From: Desulfarculales bacterium
Lineage (GTDB): Bacteria; Desulfobacterota; Desulfarculia; Desulfarculales; Desulfarculaceae
NCBI GenBank assembly: GCA_031267815.1
Contig: JAIRYI010000080.1
Coordinates: forward strand, 1 to 61,018
Length of the DNA: 61,018 nucleotides
Direction of reading: 5' to 3'
Part shown: in pieces, positions 14,983 to 24,491 of the stretch
Numbering within the stretch: position 1 is the first letter of the stretch
Layout: every line of letters begins with the position of its first letter
The notes under the pieces: generated by a model
Seen by the model: the letters and a program-made list of their open reading frames with translations, nothing else
Databases searched by the model: none
Told to the model about the DNA's origin: nothing
Translations under genes and position numbers: made by a program

Positions 14983-15498
14983 ATGACGGTTAAATTACGG
15001 GAAAAAATTATGTTCCCGGATCGGCCCGCGGCAGCGGGCCGATCCGGGAACGCTGCTCTTAAATCAGGAGCAAGAAGTAAGGTTAAACCAGGTTTAGAAA
15101 AGCCTGGGGATATTGTCCGCTTGGCCGCCGCGGCGGCTTTGGAAAAAAAGGCCTTTGATCTGATCATATTTTCCGTAGCCGGGCTTACCGACTACGCTGA
15201 TTATTTTTTGCTGGCAAGCGCCTCTTCCACCCGTCAGTCCAGCGCTGTTGCCGGCAACATTCATACAATTTTGAAAAAAGCGGGAATAAAGCCTGTCAGC
15301 GTCTCCGGAGTTAATGAAGGGCGATGGGTGCTGCTTGATTTTGGCGCGGTAATCATTCATGTTTTCCATCAACCGGTGCGGGAGTATTATGATCTGGAGT
15401 CAATCTGGTCAGATGCCGTCCGGGAAAATATGGATGAAAAAGAGCTTGTCAGCCTGTTGCCGGATAAACCGCCTTTTTCCGCCAACCGATTTTCCTGA
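14983..15498 (+). CDS. rsfS: Ribosomal silencing factor RsfS
   Basis: 171 residues; the RsfS domain starts near residue 42 (IVRLAAAAALEKKAFDLIIF) with ADYFLLASASS, VNEGRWVLLDFG, and VREYYDLESIW. RsfS binds ribosomal protein uL14 and blocks subunit joining during starvation. The usual protein is about 110-130 residues; the extra 40 N-terminal residues encode a perfect DNA palindrome (15012-15051). No ATG, GTG or TTG suitable as a start is found in frame between the palindrome and the domain, so the palindrome appears to be translated. Its neighbour gpmI follows 21 bases later, a pairing often seen in deltaproteobacteria. Ends with TGA. Confidence 0.88.
   Translation: MTVKLREKIMFPDRPAAAGRSGNAALKSGARSKVKPGLEKPGDIVRLAAAAALEKKAFDLIIFSVAGLTDYADYFLLASASSTRQSSAVAGNIHTILKKAGIKPVSVSGVNEGRWVLLDFGAVIIHVFHQPVREYYDLESIWSDAVRENMDEKELVSLLPDKPPFSANRFS
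15012..15051. repeat. Perfect 18-bp palindrome inside rsfS
   Basis: 15012-15029 is the exact reverse complement of 15034-15051, with a 4-base GGCA loop. It is translated as a near-mirror peptide (FPDRPAAAGRSGN) within the N-terminal extension of RsfS. The DNA is GC-rich and has no T-run, so it is not a standard terminator. Confidence 0.8.
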
Positions 15499-15519
15499 AC
15501 AAGGGGCAAGGATATTCAT

Positions 15520-17067
15520 ATGAAAACTAAACCAGCATTATGCCTTGTTATCCTTGACGGATGGGGTATAGCTCCCTCCGGCCCCGGCAATGCCGTTACT
15601 CTGGCCCATACTCCTTATATGGACCGCCTTTTTCTCGCCAATACCCATAACCGTCTCTACTGTTACGGTAAATATGTGGGCCTGCCCGAAGGCCAGATGG
15701 GTAATTCAGAAGTGGGCCATTTGAATCTGGGGGCAGGCCGGATCATATATCAGGATATAACCAGCATTAATATGGCTATAGAAGACGGATCATTCCAGCG
15801 CAATCCGGCGTTTGTCACCGCCATCGATAGAGTTAAGAACACCGGCGCCACCTTGCATCTTATGGGGCTGATCGGTCCGGGCGGGGTTCATGCTCTTTCC
15901 GCGCATCTGTATGCTCTTATTGATATGGCTGTGAAAGGCGGCGTGGCTAAAATAGCCGTCCACGCTTTTCTGGACGGCCGGGATACCGCGCCGGACTCAG
16001 GCCTGGGTTATTTAAAAGAACTGCTTGCTTATATTGCGCCTTACGAACAGGTGAGCCTGGCTTCCTTAAGCGGGCGCTATTATGCTATGGATCGCGATAA
16101 CCGCTGGGAGAGAGTGAAAGAGGCCTGGCTGGCCTTGGTTCAGGGAGAGGGCATTGCCGTTTCCGAGCCTGTTCAGGCCTTGCGAGACGCCTACGCGGCC
16201 AAAGAGTTTGATGAGTTTATCCGGCCCAGGGTGATTAGGGATGATAAGGGAGCGCCTGTGGCCCCCATAAGCGACAACGATGCGGTCATCTTCTACAACT
16301 TTCGCTCCGATCGGGCCAGAGAACTGACCCGGGCGTTTACCGATCCGGATTTCAGCGGTTTTGACGCCGGCAAGAGGCCGCGGTTGAGTTATTTTGTGAC
16401 CATGACCGAATATGATGAGCATTTACCGGTTGCGGTGGCTTTCCCCCCCCAACGCGTAGTCAATACTTTGGCCGATGTTTTGAGCGCAAATGGCCTGAGC
16501 CAGCTTCATATGGCTGAAACTGAAAAATACGCTCATGTTACTTTCTTTTTTAATGGGGGCAAAGAAGAGCCTGTGCCGGGTGAAGACAGAGTGCTTATCC
16601 CTTCCCCCAAGGACGTCAGCACTTATGATCAAAAGCCGGCCATGAGCGCTCCCCAGATTACTGACACGCTTTTGCAGCGTATTGCGGAAAGCAGGTATGA
16701 TTTTATCCTGGTCAATTATGCCAACTGCGATATGGTGGGGCATACCGGGGTGCTGGAGGCGGCGGTTAAGGCGGTGGAGACTCTGGATGAATGTTTAAGC
16801 CGGCTTATACCGGCGGTGTTGCAACAGGGCGGATATGTGCTTTTAACTTCTGATCACGGCAATGCCGAACAGATGCTGGATCAGCATGGCGCTCCCTTTA
16901 CCTCTCATACGATACGCAACCAGGTGCCGGTGTTGCTGGCCGCTCCTGAAGGCAGCGCAATTATTCAGTTGCGGGAAGGTTCCCTGTGCGATATCGCCCC
17001 TACCGTGCTTGCTCTGATGAATCTGGCCAAGCCAGCGGAAATGACCGGCAAGAGCCTGCTGGAATGA
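15520..17067 (+). CDS. gpmI: 2,3-bisphosphoglycerate-independent phosphoglycerate mutase
   Basis: 515 residues, full length. It interconverts 3- and 2-phosphoglycerate in glycolysis, using two Mn ions and a phosphoserine. Visible: LDGWGIAP at the N-terminus (metal Asp), MGNSEVGHLNLGAGR with the catalytic Ser, AFLDGRDTAP, FYNFRSDRAREL, HVTFFFNGG, and the C-terminal metal motifs TSDHGNAEQM and VGHTGVLEA. Begins 21 bases after rsfS with AAGG-type spacing, and its TGA stop overlaps the ATG of the next gene, so an operon is likely. Confidence 0.96.
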   Translation: MKTKPALCLVILDGWGIAPSGPGNAVTLAHTPYMDRLFLANTHNRLYCYGKYVGLPEGQMGNSEVGHLNLGAGRIIYQDITSINMAIEDGSFQRNPAFVTAIDRVKNTGATLHLMGLIGPGGVHALSAHLYALIDMAVKGGVAKIAVHAFLDGRDTAPDSGLGYLKELLAYIAPYEQVSLASLSGRYYAMDRDNRWERVKEAWLALVQGEGIAVSEPVQALRDAYAAKEFDEFIRPRVIRDDKGAPVAPISDNDAVIFYNFRSDRARELTRAFTDPDFSGFDAGKRPRLSYFVTMTEYDEHLPVAVAFPPQRVVNTLADVLSANGLSQLHMAETEKYAHVTFFFNGGKEEPVPGEDRVLIPSPKDVSTYDQKPAMSAPQITDTLLQRIAESRYDFILVNYANCDMVGHTGVLEAAVKAVETLDECLSRLIPAVLQQGGYVLLTSDHGNAEQMLDQHGAPFTSHTIRNQVPVLLAAPEGSAIIQLREGSLCDIAPTVLALMNLAKPAEMTGKSLLE

Positions 17068-18569
17068 ACAGGCGCTCCATATTCCGCGGTTTGATTTTGC
17101 CGCTCTGCCTGTTTATAATTTTACCGACGTCCTCTTTATCAGCCGCGGTATCGCTGGCCGAAGAAAGACGTATGGCCCGTCAGGCTCTGTTCGAGGTCAT
17201 GGACGAGATCCCTATGATCACTGATCCGGACAGCGTTGACTATGTGCGTTCCTTAGGGGCGGCTCTGGCTTCTCACTTGCAGGATGATCCTTTCCGTTAT
17301 CATTTCTGGCTGGTGGATGTACAGGTGATGAATGCCTTTGCCTTGCCTGCCGGCTATGTGTTTATTTTCTGCGGCATGTTTACCGCTCTGGAAAGTGAAG
17401 ACGAACTGGCCGGCATAATGGCTCACGAAATTTCTCATGCCCATCTTCACCATGTGGTCCGGCGTATGGATATGAGTTCCGGGGCACAAAAACTTTCCCT
17501 TGCCGCCATGCTGGCCGGCATTTTGCTGGGAGCATTGAGCGGCGGAGCTTTAACTAGCGCCGCCATCATGGGATCAGTGGCCGGGAGCATTCAGAGCCAG
17601 ATAGCCTTTACCCGGGAATTCGAAGAAGAAGCGGATGGTTACGGTTTTTTGCTCATGACCGGGAGCGGTTATTCCGGGCAAGGTATGGTTGACAGCTTTG
17701 GCCGCCTGTGGCGCCAGGAACGTCTCACCGGAGGAGGAAATATCCCTGAATATCTGCGTACCCATCCCGCCAGCGCGGCCAGGATGGAGCGTATGGAATC
17801 TATGCTCAGCCGTTACCCGCACGGCAAAAGCGACGGCGACAACCGTGAGTTTTTGCGCGTCAAAACTAGGTTGCAGGCTATGTACTTAAGTATCGCCGAC
17901 GCCTATGATTTATTTCGCAGCCGGGTACGGCAGAATCCAGCGGACGCCATGGCGCAGTATGGACTGGCCCTGGTGGAGATCCGGCAGGGCAACTACAGGC
18001 AGGCTGAGGAAATTGCGCTCAACTTGGAAAAGATATGGCCTGAAGGCAGGCCGTTTATATATAAACTTCGGGCCGCCATATGTCTGCTTCACGGAGATTT
18101 CACCGCGGCCGGAAATTTTTATCAGGAAGTAGTCAGGATCCGGCCTCATGATCGGGAGGCCCTGAGCGGTTTAGGAGAGAGTCTGTTAAATCTTAACCGT
18201 TTTCAGGAAGCGGTGGATAATTTGAGCGCCGCCTTGCGCCTCAATCCCCAGGATGAGGCGGTGCGCTACAATTTGGGCATGGCTTTGGGAAAAATGGGGC
18301 GTTCGGCTGAGGCCGGCGCCCAGTTGGGTTTAACTTTTTTTCAACGTAAAAATGACAAAGCCGCCAGTTACCATCTGCAAATGGCCAGTGATAAGCTTTC
18401 TTCGGGAAGCGAATTAGATGAGCAGGTTAAAGAAGCATTAGATCGCCTTAATACTTCCCGGAATCTCAGCCAAAAAGATCTTGACGAACTTTGGGACAAG
18501 AGGATAGAAAGCGATTATAATAAAGTGTGGCGGCAAGTCCCGCCTCCGCCTTGGTCGAGAGAATTTTAA
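17064..18569 (+). CDS. BepA-like M48 metalloprotease with TPR repeats
   Basis: 501 residues from ATG 17064, which overlaps the gpmI stop (ATGA); a longer frame from 16986 lies inside gpmI and is not needed. A signal peptide (MNRRSIFRGLILPLCLFIIL ending near SAAVS) sends it to the periplasm. The zinc site is MAHEISHAH (HExxH) near residue 125, with the third ligand in FEEEADGYG. The C-terminal half (about 280-450) contains TPR units such as AMAQYGLALVEIRQGNYRQA and AVRYNLGMALGKMGRSAEAG. The layout matches BepA/YfgC, a protease and chaperone for outer membrane protein assembly, which supports a Gram-negative envelope. Confidence 0.88.
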   Translation: MNRRSIFRGLILPLCLFIILPTSSLSAAVSLAEERRMARQALFEVMDEIPMITDPDSVDYVRSLGAALASHLQDDPFRYHFWLVDVQVMNAFALPAGYVFIFCGMFTALESEDELAGIMAHEISHAHLHHVVRRMDMSSGAQKLSLAAMLAGILLGALSGGALTSAAIMGSVAGSIQSQIAFTREFEEEADGYGFLLMTGSGYSGQGMVDSFGRLWRQERLTGGGNIPEYLRTHPASAARMERMESMLSRYPHGKSDGDNREFLRVKTRLQAMYLSIADAYDLFRSRVRQNPADAMAQYGLALVEIRQGNYRQAEEIALNLEKIWPEGRPFIYKLRAAICLLHGDFTAAGNFYQEVVRIRPHDREALSGLGESLLNLNRFQEAVDNLSAALRLNPQDEAVRYNLGMALGKMGRSAEAGAQLGLTFFQRKNDKAASYHLQMASDKLSSGSELDEQVKEALDRLNTSRNLSQKDLDELWDKRIESDYNKVWRQVPPPPWSREF

Positions 18570-18586
18570 TTCTTAGGTAGAAATAA

Positions 18587-19396
18587 ATGCCCGAGCTGCC
18601 TGAAGTGGAAAGCGTGCGCCGCGGATTAGCTAGCCAGATTATCGGACAGACTGTAATTGAAGCGGTATGCGCCCCTCACCCCCGCCTGTTTTTGCCCGGA
18701 GCGGCGGAAGTGGCTCAAGGCCTGAAGGGACGCGTTGTCCGGCGCGTTGGCCGTCTGGGTAAACTCATCATTATTACCTTGCGCCCAACGGCGTTTGTCA
18801 CCGTACATTTGGGTATGACCGGCCAGCTTATCTGCGCTTTACGCCCACCCGAGGCCGGGCATGTTCACATGAGCCTCCGCTTGACTGAAATCATGGTTTT
18901 TTTTCGTGATCCAAGGCGGTTCGGCAAAATATCCTTTTATCTGTCCCCGGATGAACTGCAACCGGTTTTGGATAAACTGGGACCGGACGCTCTCACTATC
19001 AGCGATGAACAGTTTCACCGGCGTCTGAGCCGTCACCGAATATCGGTCAAAACGGCTCTGCTTAACCAGTCTGTTTTAGCGGGAGTCGGCAATATCTATG
19101 CTGATGAAGGCCTGTTTATGGCCGGTCTGTCGCCCCTGCGGCCGGCAGATTCTTTAAGCTCTTCTGAAACCGGGAGCTTAAATCATGCCCTCAAGAGAGT
19201 TATGAGAAAGTCTCTGAGCATGGGAGGGTCAACCGTGAGAAATTTTACGGACGCTGACGGCCGGCCCGGCACCTTTCAGGAGGCCCATCAGGTATATCAG
19301 AAAACGGGACAGCCATGCTTCCGGTGCGGAACCGGCATAAAACGGATAGTGCTGGGCGGCCGGGCGACTCATTATTGTCCTGCCTGTCAGAAATGA
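18587..19396 (+). CDS. mutM: Formamidopyrimidine-DNA glycosylase
   Basis: 269 residues, full length. The N-terminus MPELPEVE carries the catalytic Pro and Glu; the H2TH region is NQSVLAGVGNIYADEGLF; the C-terminal zinc finger is CFRCG...CPAC. It removes 8-oxoguanine and other oxidised purines and cuts the abasic strand. Starts 18 bases after the protease gene. TGA stop. Confidence 0.95.
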   Translation: MPELPEVESVRRGLASQIIGQTVIEAVCAPHPRLFLPGAAEVAQGLKGRVVRRVGRLGKLIIITLRPTAFVTVHLGMTGQLICALRPPEAGHVHMSLRLTEIMVFFRDPRRFGKISFYLSPDELQPVLDKLGPDALTISDEQFHRRLSRHRISVKTALLNQSVLAGVGNIYADEGLFMAGLSPLRPADSLSSSETGSLNHALKRVMRKSLSMGGSTVRNFTDADGRPGTFQEAHQVYQKTGQPCFRCGTGIKRIVLGGRATHYCPACQK

Positions 19397-19471
19397 CAAA
19401 TATTTTGAGGCACAGGCCTTATGGGCTTCAATATCATGACGGCGTCATCTGTGAACCAGGGAGGTAGAGGC

Positions 19472-21982
19472 GTGGAAAATCGATTCGACCGGTTGGACGA
19501 GATTTTAAGGGAACACGCGCGAACTATCAGCGCCTTGGAACAGGAACTGGACTCTTTCAAAAGAAATGATTTATTGACGGAAAATAATGCTCTGCGCCGG
19601 CAGTTAGCGGAAAATGAGGGAAAACGCCGGCAAACGGATGCGGAAAACCAGCGCCTGACCACTGATAACCTGCGGCTCAGAAATGAGTTGTACTCCCATA
19701 TTTTCAATGAAAAAATTCGGGTTTTGGATTCTTCGGAGCAGCGGCTGAACGTCCTGTTCCAGGCCAGGATAGAGGGAGAACGGTCCCGGCTCCGGAACTT
19801 TGAGGATGATGTGCGGCGCCAGACCGACCGGATGCTGCAGCAACTGGCCGCCTATGATGTTTCCAAGGATGATTCCATTTATGAAGCCCTGGAAGCTCTG
19901 AAGGCCAAAGTCGCCGAGGCGGTGGCCGAAGCCGGCAGGCGCGCCGAAGCTCTGAAGCGGGAATTTTTTTCTGACACCTCCGAGAAACTGCGTCAACTCC
20001 GTGACGAGCCTCTCACCGAAGAACAGATAAACCGCATCGGCAAGCGCAACAATCTGGAGACTTTTCTGGGGCTGAATCTCTTCAATAAGCTGGGCCTTCT
20101 CTTCATCCTCATCGGCGCTGTTGCCGCCGCCCGTTTCAGTTATCCCTATATCCCCGATATTGCCAAGGGCGCCCTGATCTACCTGCTGGGCGTGATTATG
20201 CTGGGGGGAGGCGAGTGGTTAAGCCGCAAACAGGCCAACGTGTTTTCCACAGGTCTTACCGCCGGAGGCGTTGCCGTACTCTATTCAGCCACCGCCGTAT
20301 GCTTTTTTACGCTGCAAATTCTTTCTCTCCACCTTGCCCTGCTGTTGTGCCTGCTGACTACCGCCGCCGCCCTTATTCTGTCGCGGCGCTATGATTCCCA
20401 GACAGTTTCGGCCTTCGCTCTTGCCGGCGGATATCTGCCCGTTTTTTATTTGCAGCCCGGCTTTCTCCTTTACTCCGCCATGGGATATTTTCTCATCCTG
20501 AACACCCTGTCATTGTTGATGGCCTTGAAAAGACACTGGCTGATCACCCAGTATATTGGTTTCGGGCTTAATTTCGCCTCGGCCGCTTATATCATCCGGC
20601 TTTTGCTCTCCTCATATTATGGAACGGCGGAAGGTATCGTCATCCTTGTCTATATTTTCATCGCCTTCACCCTGTATCAGGCGCTTCCTCTGCTCAGCGT
20701 TTACACGGCCAAGGTTCGTCTGCAACTGCCCGATCTGGCCCTTTTGATTATGGATTTGGTTTTAGGTTCCATTATGCTGTTTACGGTTCTGTGGGCCTTT
20801 GGATGGTGGCGTTTTGCCGGAAGCCTGTCCATTGCCCTTTGCGTGACCTGCGCCCTGATCGCCTTGTTGCTCCAGAAAAAAATTAAGGAAGAAAAGGCGG
20901 TACAGGCCCAGTTTTATCTTACCGCTTTGGCCTTTGCGATTTTGGTTATCCCTTTTCAACTGGATATAGCCTATCTCTCTCTGGGATGGCTTTTGGAGAG
21001 CATGCTGCTTCTGAGCTATGGCATTTGGAAGGAAGAAAAAAAGTTTATCTGGGCGGGAGGAAGCATTTACGGCCTTTGTCTGGTCAGCTTTTTAGGCGTC
21101 GATATTTTACTTGACGATGGGCTGTTTTTTTATAAATATCTGTTCATCACCCTCAGCACCCTGTGGATTTTTGCGAGCCTGATTCATAAAAACGTCAGGA
21201 TGATTCTGCCGCCCCATTTTCATTGGGCCTATGCTGTTTTCAAGTGCGTTGTCCTTGTGAATTTATGGTTATTTATTAACTATGCCATTTATGCCAAGCT
21301 TTATCCTCTCATTTTGGAAGCGAGCCGGGACTTTAATTTTTCTTTCTATTTTTGCAGCATGATGGTGCTTGTAATAACTATGGCATTTGCCTACGCTCTT
21401 CCCCGGATTCCCCGTCTGGCCGATGGGCTTCTTCACGCCGTGTCCTTATGTCTTTACGGACTTTCTTTTTTATTTCTGTTCACTGCCAATGCCCGCAGCC
21501 ACTTTGACGTGGAGCCGGCTCCGCTGTTGCTGGGCTGCGGCATAGCTATTCTGATCATCAGCAATCTGCTCTGTGTTTTTGCCGCGCGTGATCTGCTGTT
21601 GCGGCTTATGAAGATTAGAATTCTCAGGGTGGAATACTATCCTCTGGCCATCTCATCCTTTTTTGTCATATTATTGCTGCAAAACCTGATCGTCACCTTG
21701 CATCTCTCCTATAACAGCCTTGTCATCACCTTTTTGCTGGCGCTGACGGCACTGGCCTGGATCTTGTTCGGTTTCCTCAAACGCTATCAGTACAACCGGA
21801 TTTTCGGACTGAGCCTGTCATTTATGGCGGCAATTAAGCTGTTTATTCTGGATCTGGCTTTCAGTGACGAAGGGATGCGCATCCTTGCCTATTTTATCAT
21901 GGGCGTCACTCTGCTGGCTGTCTCTTTTGTATATCAGCACTTTAACAGGAAGCTGAACCGGCGGGAAGGAGAAAAGAGTTGA
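19472..21982 (+). CDS. DUF2339 multi-pass membrane protein
   Basis: 836 residues when started at GTG 19472, preferred because GGGAGG lies eight bases upstream; an ATG at 19421 would add 17 residues. The N-terminal about 190 residues form a coiled coil (LEQELDSFKRNDLL, FEDDVRRQTDRMLQQL); the rest contains roughly 20 hydrophobic segments, beginning with NLFNKLGLLFILIGAVAAAR, a pattern typical of DUF2339. The function of this inner membrane family is unknown. Its stop overlaps the TTG start of the DUF3999 gene, a pairing known from other Gram-negatives, so the two probably act together in the envelope. Confidence 0.85.
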   Translation: MENRFDRLDEILREHARTISALEQELDSFKRNDLLTENNALRRQLAENEGKRRQTDAENQRLTTDNLRLRNELYSHIFNEKIRVLDSSEQRLNVLFQARIEGERSRLRNFEDDVRRQTDRMLQQLAAYDVSKDDSIYEALEALKAKVAEAVAEAGRRAEALKREFFSDTSEKLRQLRDEPLTEEQINRIGKRNNLETFLGLNLFNKLGLLFILIGAVAAARFSYPYIPDIAKGALIYLLGVIMLGGGEWLSRKQANVFSTGLTAGGVAVLYSATAVCFFTLQILSLHLALLLCLLTTAAALILSRRYDSQTVSAFALAGGYLPVFYLQPGFLLYSAMGYFLILNTLSLLMALKRHWLITQYIGFGLNFASAAYIIRLLLSSYYGTAEGIVILVYIFIAFTLYQALPLLSVYTAKVRLQLPDLALLIMDLVLGSIMLFTVLWAFGWWRFAGSLSIALCVTCALIALLLQKKIKEEKAVQAQFYLTALAFAILVIPFQLDIAYLSLGWLLESMLLLSYGIWKEEKKFIWAGGSIYGLCLVSFLGVDILLDDGLFFYKYLFITLSTLWIFASLIHKNVRMILPPHFHWAYAVFKCVVLVNLWLFINYAIYAKLYPLILEASRDFNFSFYFCSMMVLVITMAFAYALPRIPRLADGLLHAVSLCLYGLSFLFLFTANARSHFDVEPAPLLLGCGIAILIISNLLCVFAARDLLLRLMKIRILRVEYYPLAISSFFVILLLQNLIVTLHLSYNSLVITFLLALTALAWILFGFLKRYQYNRIFGLSLSFMAAIKLFILDLAFSDEGMRILAYFIMGVTLLAVSFVYQHFNRKLNRREGEKS

Positions 21983-23220
21983 AGGGAAGTTTTACCGCTG
22001 TTGCTATCCTGGCCGCCGTCCTGGCCGCGTCTTTGCCGGCTTCAGGCGCAACTCCGGACAGGAGTGAATTTTTATACACCGCGCCGGTGTCTCTGACAGG
22101 CGAGCGGAGTTACGCGGCCGTCCGCCTGACCCCGGAAATTTTTGCGGCCGCGGGCGGCGACCTCTCCAGCATGATCCTTCTGTCGGAAGAGGGAAGTGTT
22201 GTGCCCTATTTTGTAAACACATTTAAAATTTCTTCCCATGCTGTGACCCAGACTTACGAAATGCGTCTGGCGGATTCATTCATCAAGGATGACGAGCAGT
22301 ATCTGGACTACACCGTCTTGGTTCAACCGTCGCACGATATACTGGCCAGCTCAATTCACATGGAGGCAGCCGGGGAATTTGTCAAAGATATAACTGTGTT
22401 TGGCGGCTATGACGGAGTGCATTGGGAACGGATCAAGAATGATACTGTTTATCAAGTGGATGGCAATGACAAACTTGCCCTTCCTCTGCCCATGCCCTAT
22501 GAAAAATATACCTGGTACCGCTTCATGCTGTCTGAACAGCAGCGCCCTCTGCTTTTGGAGCGGGTGTGGCTGGAATACAATTCCGCCATTATTGAGAAAA
22601 CCGGATTTACCGAAGAAATTACTCCTGATTTTTCTATAACCCAGGACCGTAAAACTACCGTGATCCGCCTGCCGGAGGTGAAATGCCTGAGCATAGACAG
22701 TGTGGAGATAGGCACGGAAAGCATGTTCAAACGGGAAGTTAGAGCCGGAGGCGTGCGGCAGACCCTGTATAATCTGCGCTTTGCCGGCTCTGTCTATGAA
22801 CGGCTTGTTTTGCCGCTCGACGGCTATCAAAGCCCGGAGGATGGACTGGAAATCAGGATTGAAGACAGGGATGACGCCCCCATTCTAATCAATGTGATAA
22901 AATTGCGTTATTATACCCGTGATTTGGTGTTCCCGCGTCCCTCGGGCGAAAAAGTGTTCCTTTATTTTGGCAATGAAAAAATACAGGCTGCTCCCCAATA
23001 TGACATCGCCGCTTACAAGGAATACATTCTGGCCGATGGCTATGACATCCTGACGCCGGAAAAAGTATGTTCTCAGGCGTTGCCGGATCCGGAACCGGAG
23101 CCGGAACCGGAACCGGAAGAGCAGTCCGCGATTCCCCTGGATCTCCTGTTTAATATCGTTATTATCGGGGCTGCCGCCGTATTGGCTGCGGTGATCCTGA
23201 TGCGGCTGCGCAGGCATTAG
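21979..23220 (+). CDS. DUF3999 family envelope protein
   Basis: 413 residues from a TTG start (21979) that overlaps the DUF2339 stop, with GGAAGGAG upstream. A signal peptide (VAILAAVLAASLPASGA) is followed by a beta-rich extracytoplasmic region (FLYTAPVSLTGERSYAAVRL), a short Pro-Glu repeat spacer (about residues 370-382), and a single C-terminal transmembrane helix (NIVIIGAAAVLAAVILM) with a basic tail. The layout fits DUF3999, a membrane-anchored periplasmic protein paired with DUF2339. Biochemical role unknown. A hairpin repeat at 23244-23270 follows. Confidence 0.8.
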   Translation: MKGSFTAVAILAAVLAASLPASGATPDRSEFLYTAPVSLTGERSYAAVRLTPEIFAAAGGDLSSMILLSEEGSVVPYFVNTFKISSHAVTQTYEMRLADSFIKDDEQYLDYTVLVQPSHDILASSIHMEAAGEFVKDITVFGGYDGVHWERIKNDTVYQVDGNDKLALPLPMPYEKYTWYRFMLSEQQRPLLLERVWLEYNSAIIEKTGFTEEITPDFSITQDRKTTVIRLPEVKCLSIDSVEIGTESMFKREVRAGGVRQTLYNLRFAGSVYERLVLPLDGYQSPEDGLEIRIEDRDDAPILINVIKLRYYTRDLVFPRPSGEKVFLYFGNEKIQAAPQYDIAAYKEYILADGYDILTPEKVCSQALPDPEPEPEPEPEEQSAIPLDLLFNIVIIGAAAVLAAVILMRLRRH

Positions 23221-23243
23221 AAGTAATTTCATAAATGACTTCT

Positions 23244-23270
23244 AATAAATCACCTTTCAGGTGATTTATT
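23244..23270. repeat. Intergenic hairpin repeat, copy 1
   Basis: Perfect 12-bp stem AATAAATCACCT / AGGTGATTTATT with a 3-base loop, after DUF3999. Nearly the same hairpin is at 50548-50572 (after nifH-like) and a degenerate one at 49591-49613. A related one with different inner bases is at 48210-48236. Possibly a REP-like dispersed element or a mRNA 3'-end structure. Confidence 0.65.
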
Positions 23271-23345
23271 GAAATGAACTTATTTTACGTGAGTCCGCAC
23301 ATACTGTTATCTTTGCGAGGTCTTTCCCCTTATGGATATTAACCT

Positions 23346-24491
23346 GTGAAATTCCTGCATCTATCTGACCTGCATATCGGCAAAACCGTGAACGGGTTTT
23401 CTATGTTGGAGGAACAGAGGCACGTTTTCGGGCAAGTCATCGGATATATCGAAGCCGAAAAGCCAGAGGCCGTGCTGATTGCGGGCGATGTTTATGATCG
23501 CGCCGTGCCGGGGGTGGAAGCCGTCCGTCTTTTTGACGACTTCCTGACTGACCTCGCCGCGCAAGATGTCACCGTTTTACTTATCTCCGGCAATCACGAT
23601 TCTCCGGAACGTTTGAATTACGCCAGCCGCCTCTTATCAGAGCGTAAGCTTCATTTGTGCGGCGTATTTGACGGCAAACTGAAATCGGTAACTCTCGCCG
23701 GTGAATACGGTGAGGTTGACTTCTGGCTCTTGCCGTTTATCAAGCCCTCCGGCGTTCGCGGAATGTTTGCGGACAAAAAAATCGAAAGCTATACCGACGC
23801 GATAGCCGCGGCCCTGGATTCGGCGGATATAGATTATTCACGGTGTAATGTCTTGCTGTCGCACCAGTTCTACACCGCGGCGGGGGTTACGCCTGTCCGC
23901 TCTGAATCGGAGATAAACCCGGTCGGCGGCTTGGACGGGGTAGATTCCAGCGTACTTTCACGGTTTGATTACGTTGCCCTCGGTCATTTGCACGGCAGGC
24001 AAAATGCAGCTTCTAACGCCGGATATGCTGGTTCTCCCCTAAAATATTCGTTCTCCGAATGGAAGCAGGACAAATCCGTAACCCTTGTGACGATTCGGGG
24101 GAAAGGCGACATTGCCATAACCACGCTCCCCCTGCTCCCGTTACACGCTATGCGTGAGATAAAGGGAACTCTTGAAGCGCTTACCGGCGATGAAATATCT
24201 TCGCAAGGCGGCCGCGAGGATTATCTGCGGGTTATACTTACCGATGAGGAAGAAATAATCGACCCGATTGGTAAACTCCGCAGCGTCTATCCCAATATAA
24301 TGGCGCTTAATTTTGAAAACTCGCGCGCCAATATTGATGTTGCCGCTGTGTCGCCTGGGGCGGAACAGATTGAAACACTGTCAGTCTATGACTTGTTCAG
24401 CGAGTTTTTTCTTGAGATCTCCGGCGCGGTTATGACCGAGGCGCAAGCCGGGATTGTGCGGGAACTGCTTGAAGGTGATGAGATGAGATGA
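23346..24491 (+). CDS. sbcD: Exonuclease subunit SbcD
   Basis: 381 residues. The Mre11-type phosphoesterase motifs are in order: HLSDLHIG, IAGDVYDR, ISGNHDSPE, LSHQF and LGHLHG. With SbcC it forms a nuclease that opens hairpins and trims DNA ends. Its ATG follows a 125-bp gap with a hairpin, and its TGA stop overlaps the sbcC ATG. Length and motif order are normal. Confidence 0.95.
   Translation: MKFLHLSDLHIGKTVNGFSMLEEQRHVFGQVIGYIEAEKPEAVLIAGDVYDRAVPGVEAVRLFDDFLTDLAAQDVTVLLISGNHDSPERLNYASRLLSERKLHLCGVFDGKLKSVTLAGEYGEVDFWLLPFIKPSGVRGMFADKKIESYTDAIAAALDSADIDYSRCNVLLSHQFYTAAGVTPVRSESEINPVGGLDGVDSSVLSRFDYVALGHLHGRQNAASNAGYAGSPLKYSFSEWKQDKSVTLVTIRGKGDIAITTLPLLPLHAMREIKGTLEALTGDEISSQGGREDYLRVILTDEEEIIDPIGKLRSVYPNIMALNFENSRANIDVAAVSPGAEQIETLSVYDLFSEFFLEISGAVMTEAQAGIVRELLEGDEMR

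Noticed and set aside
23085-23121. Pro-Glu repeat in the DUF3999 gene as a slippage locus
   Set aside because: The unit is six bases, so length changes stay in frame; it looks like an ordinary flexible spacer before the membrane anchor.
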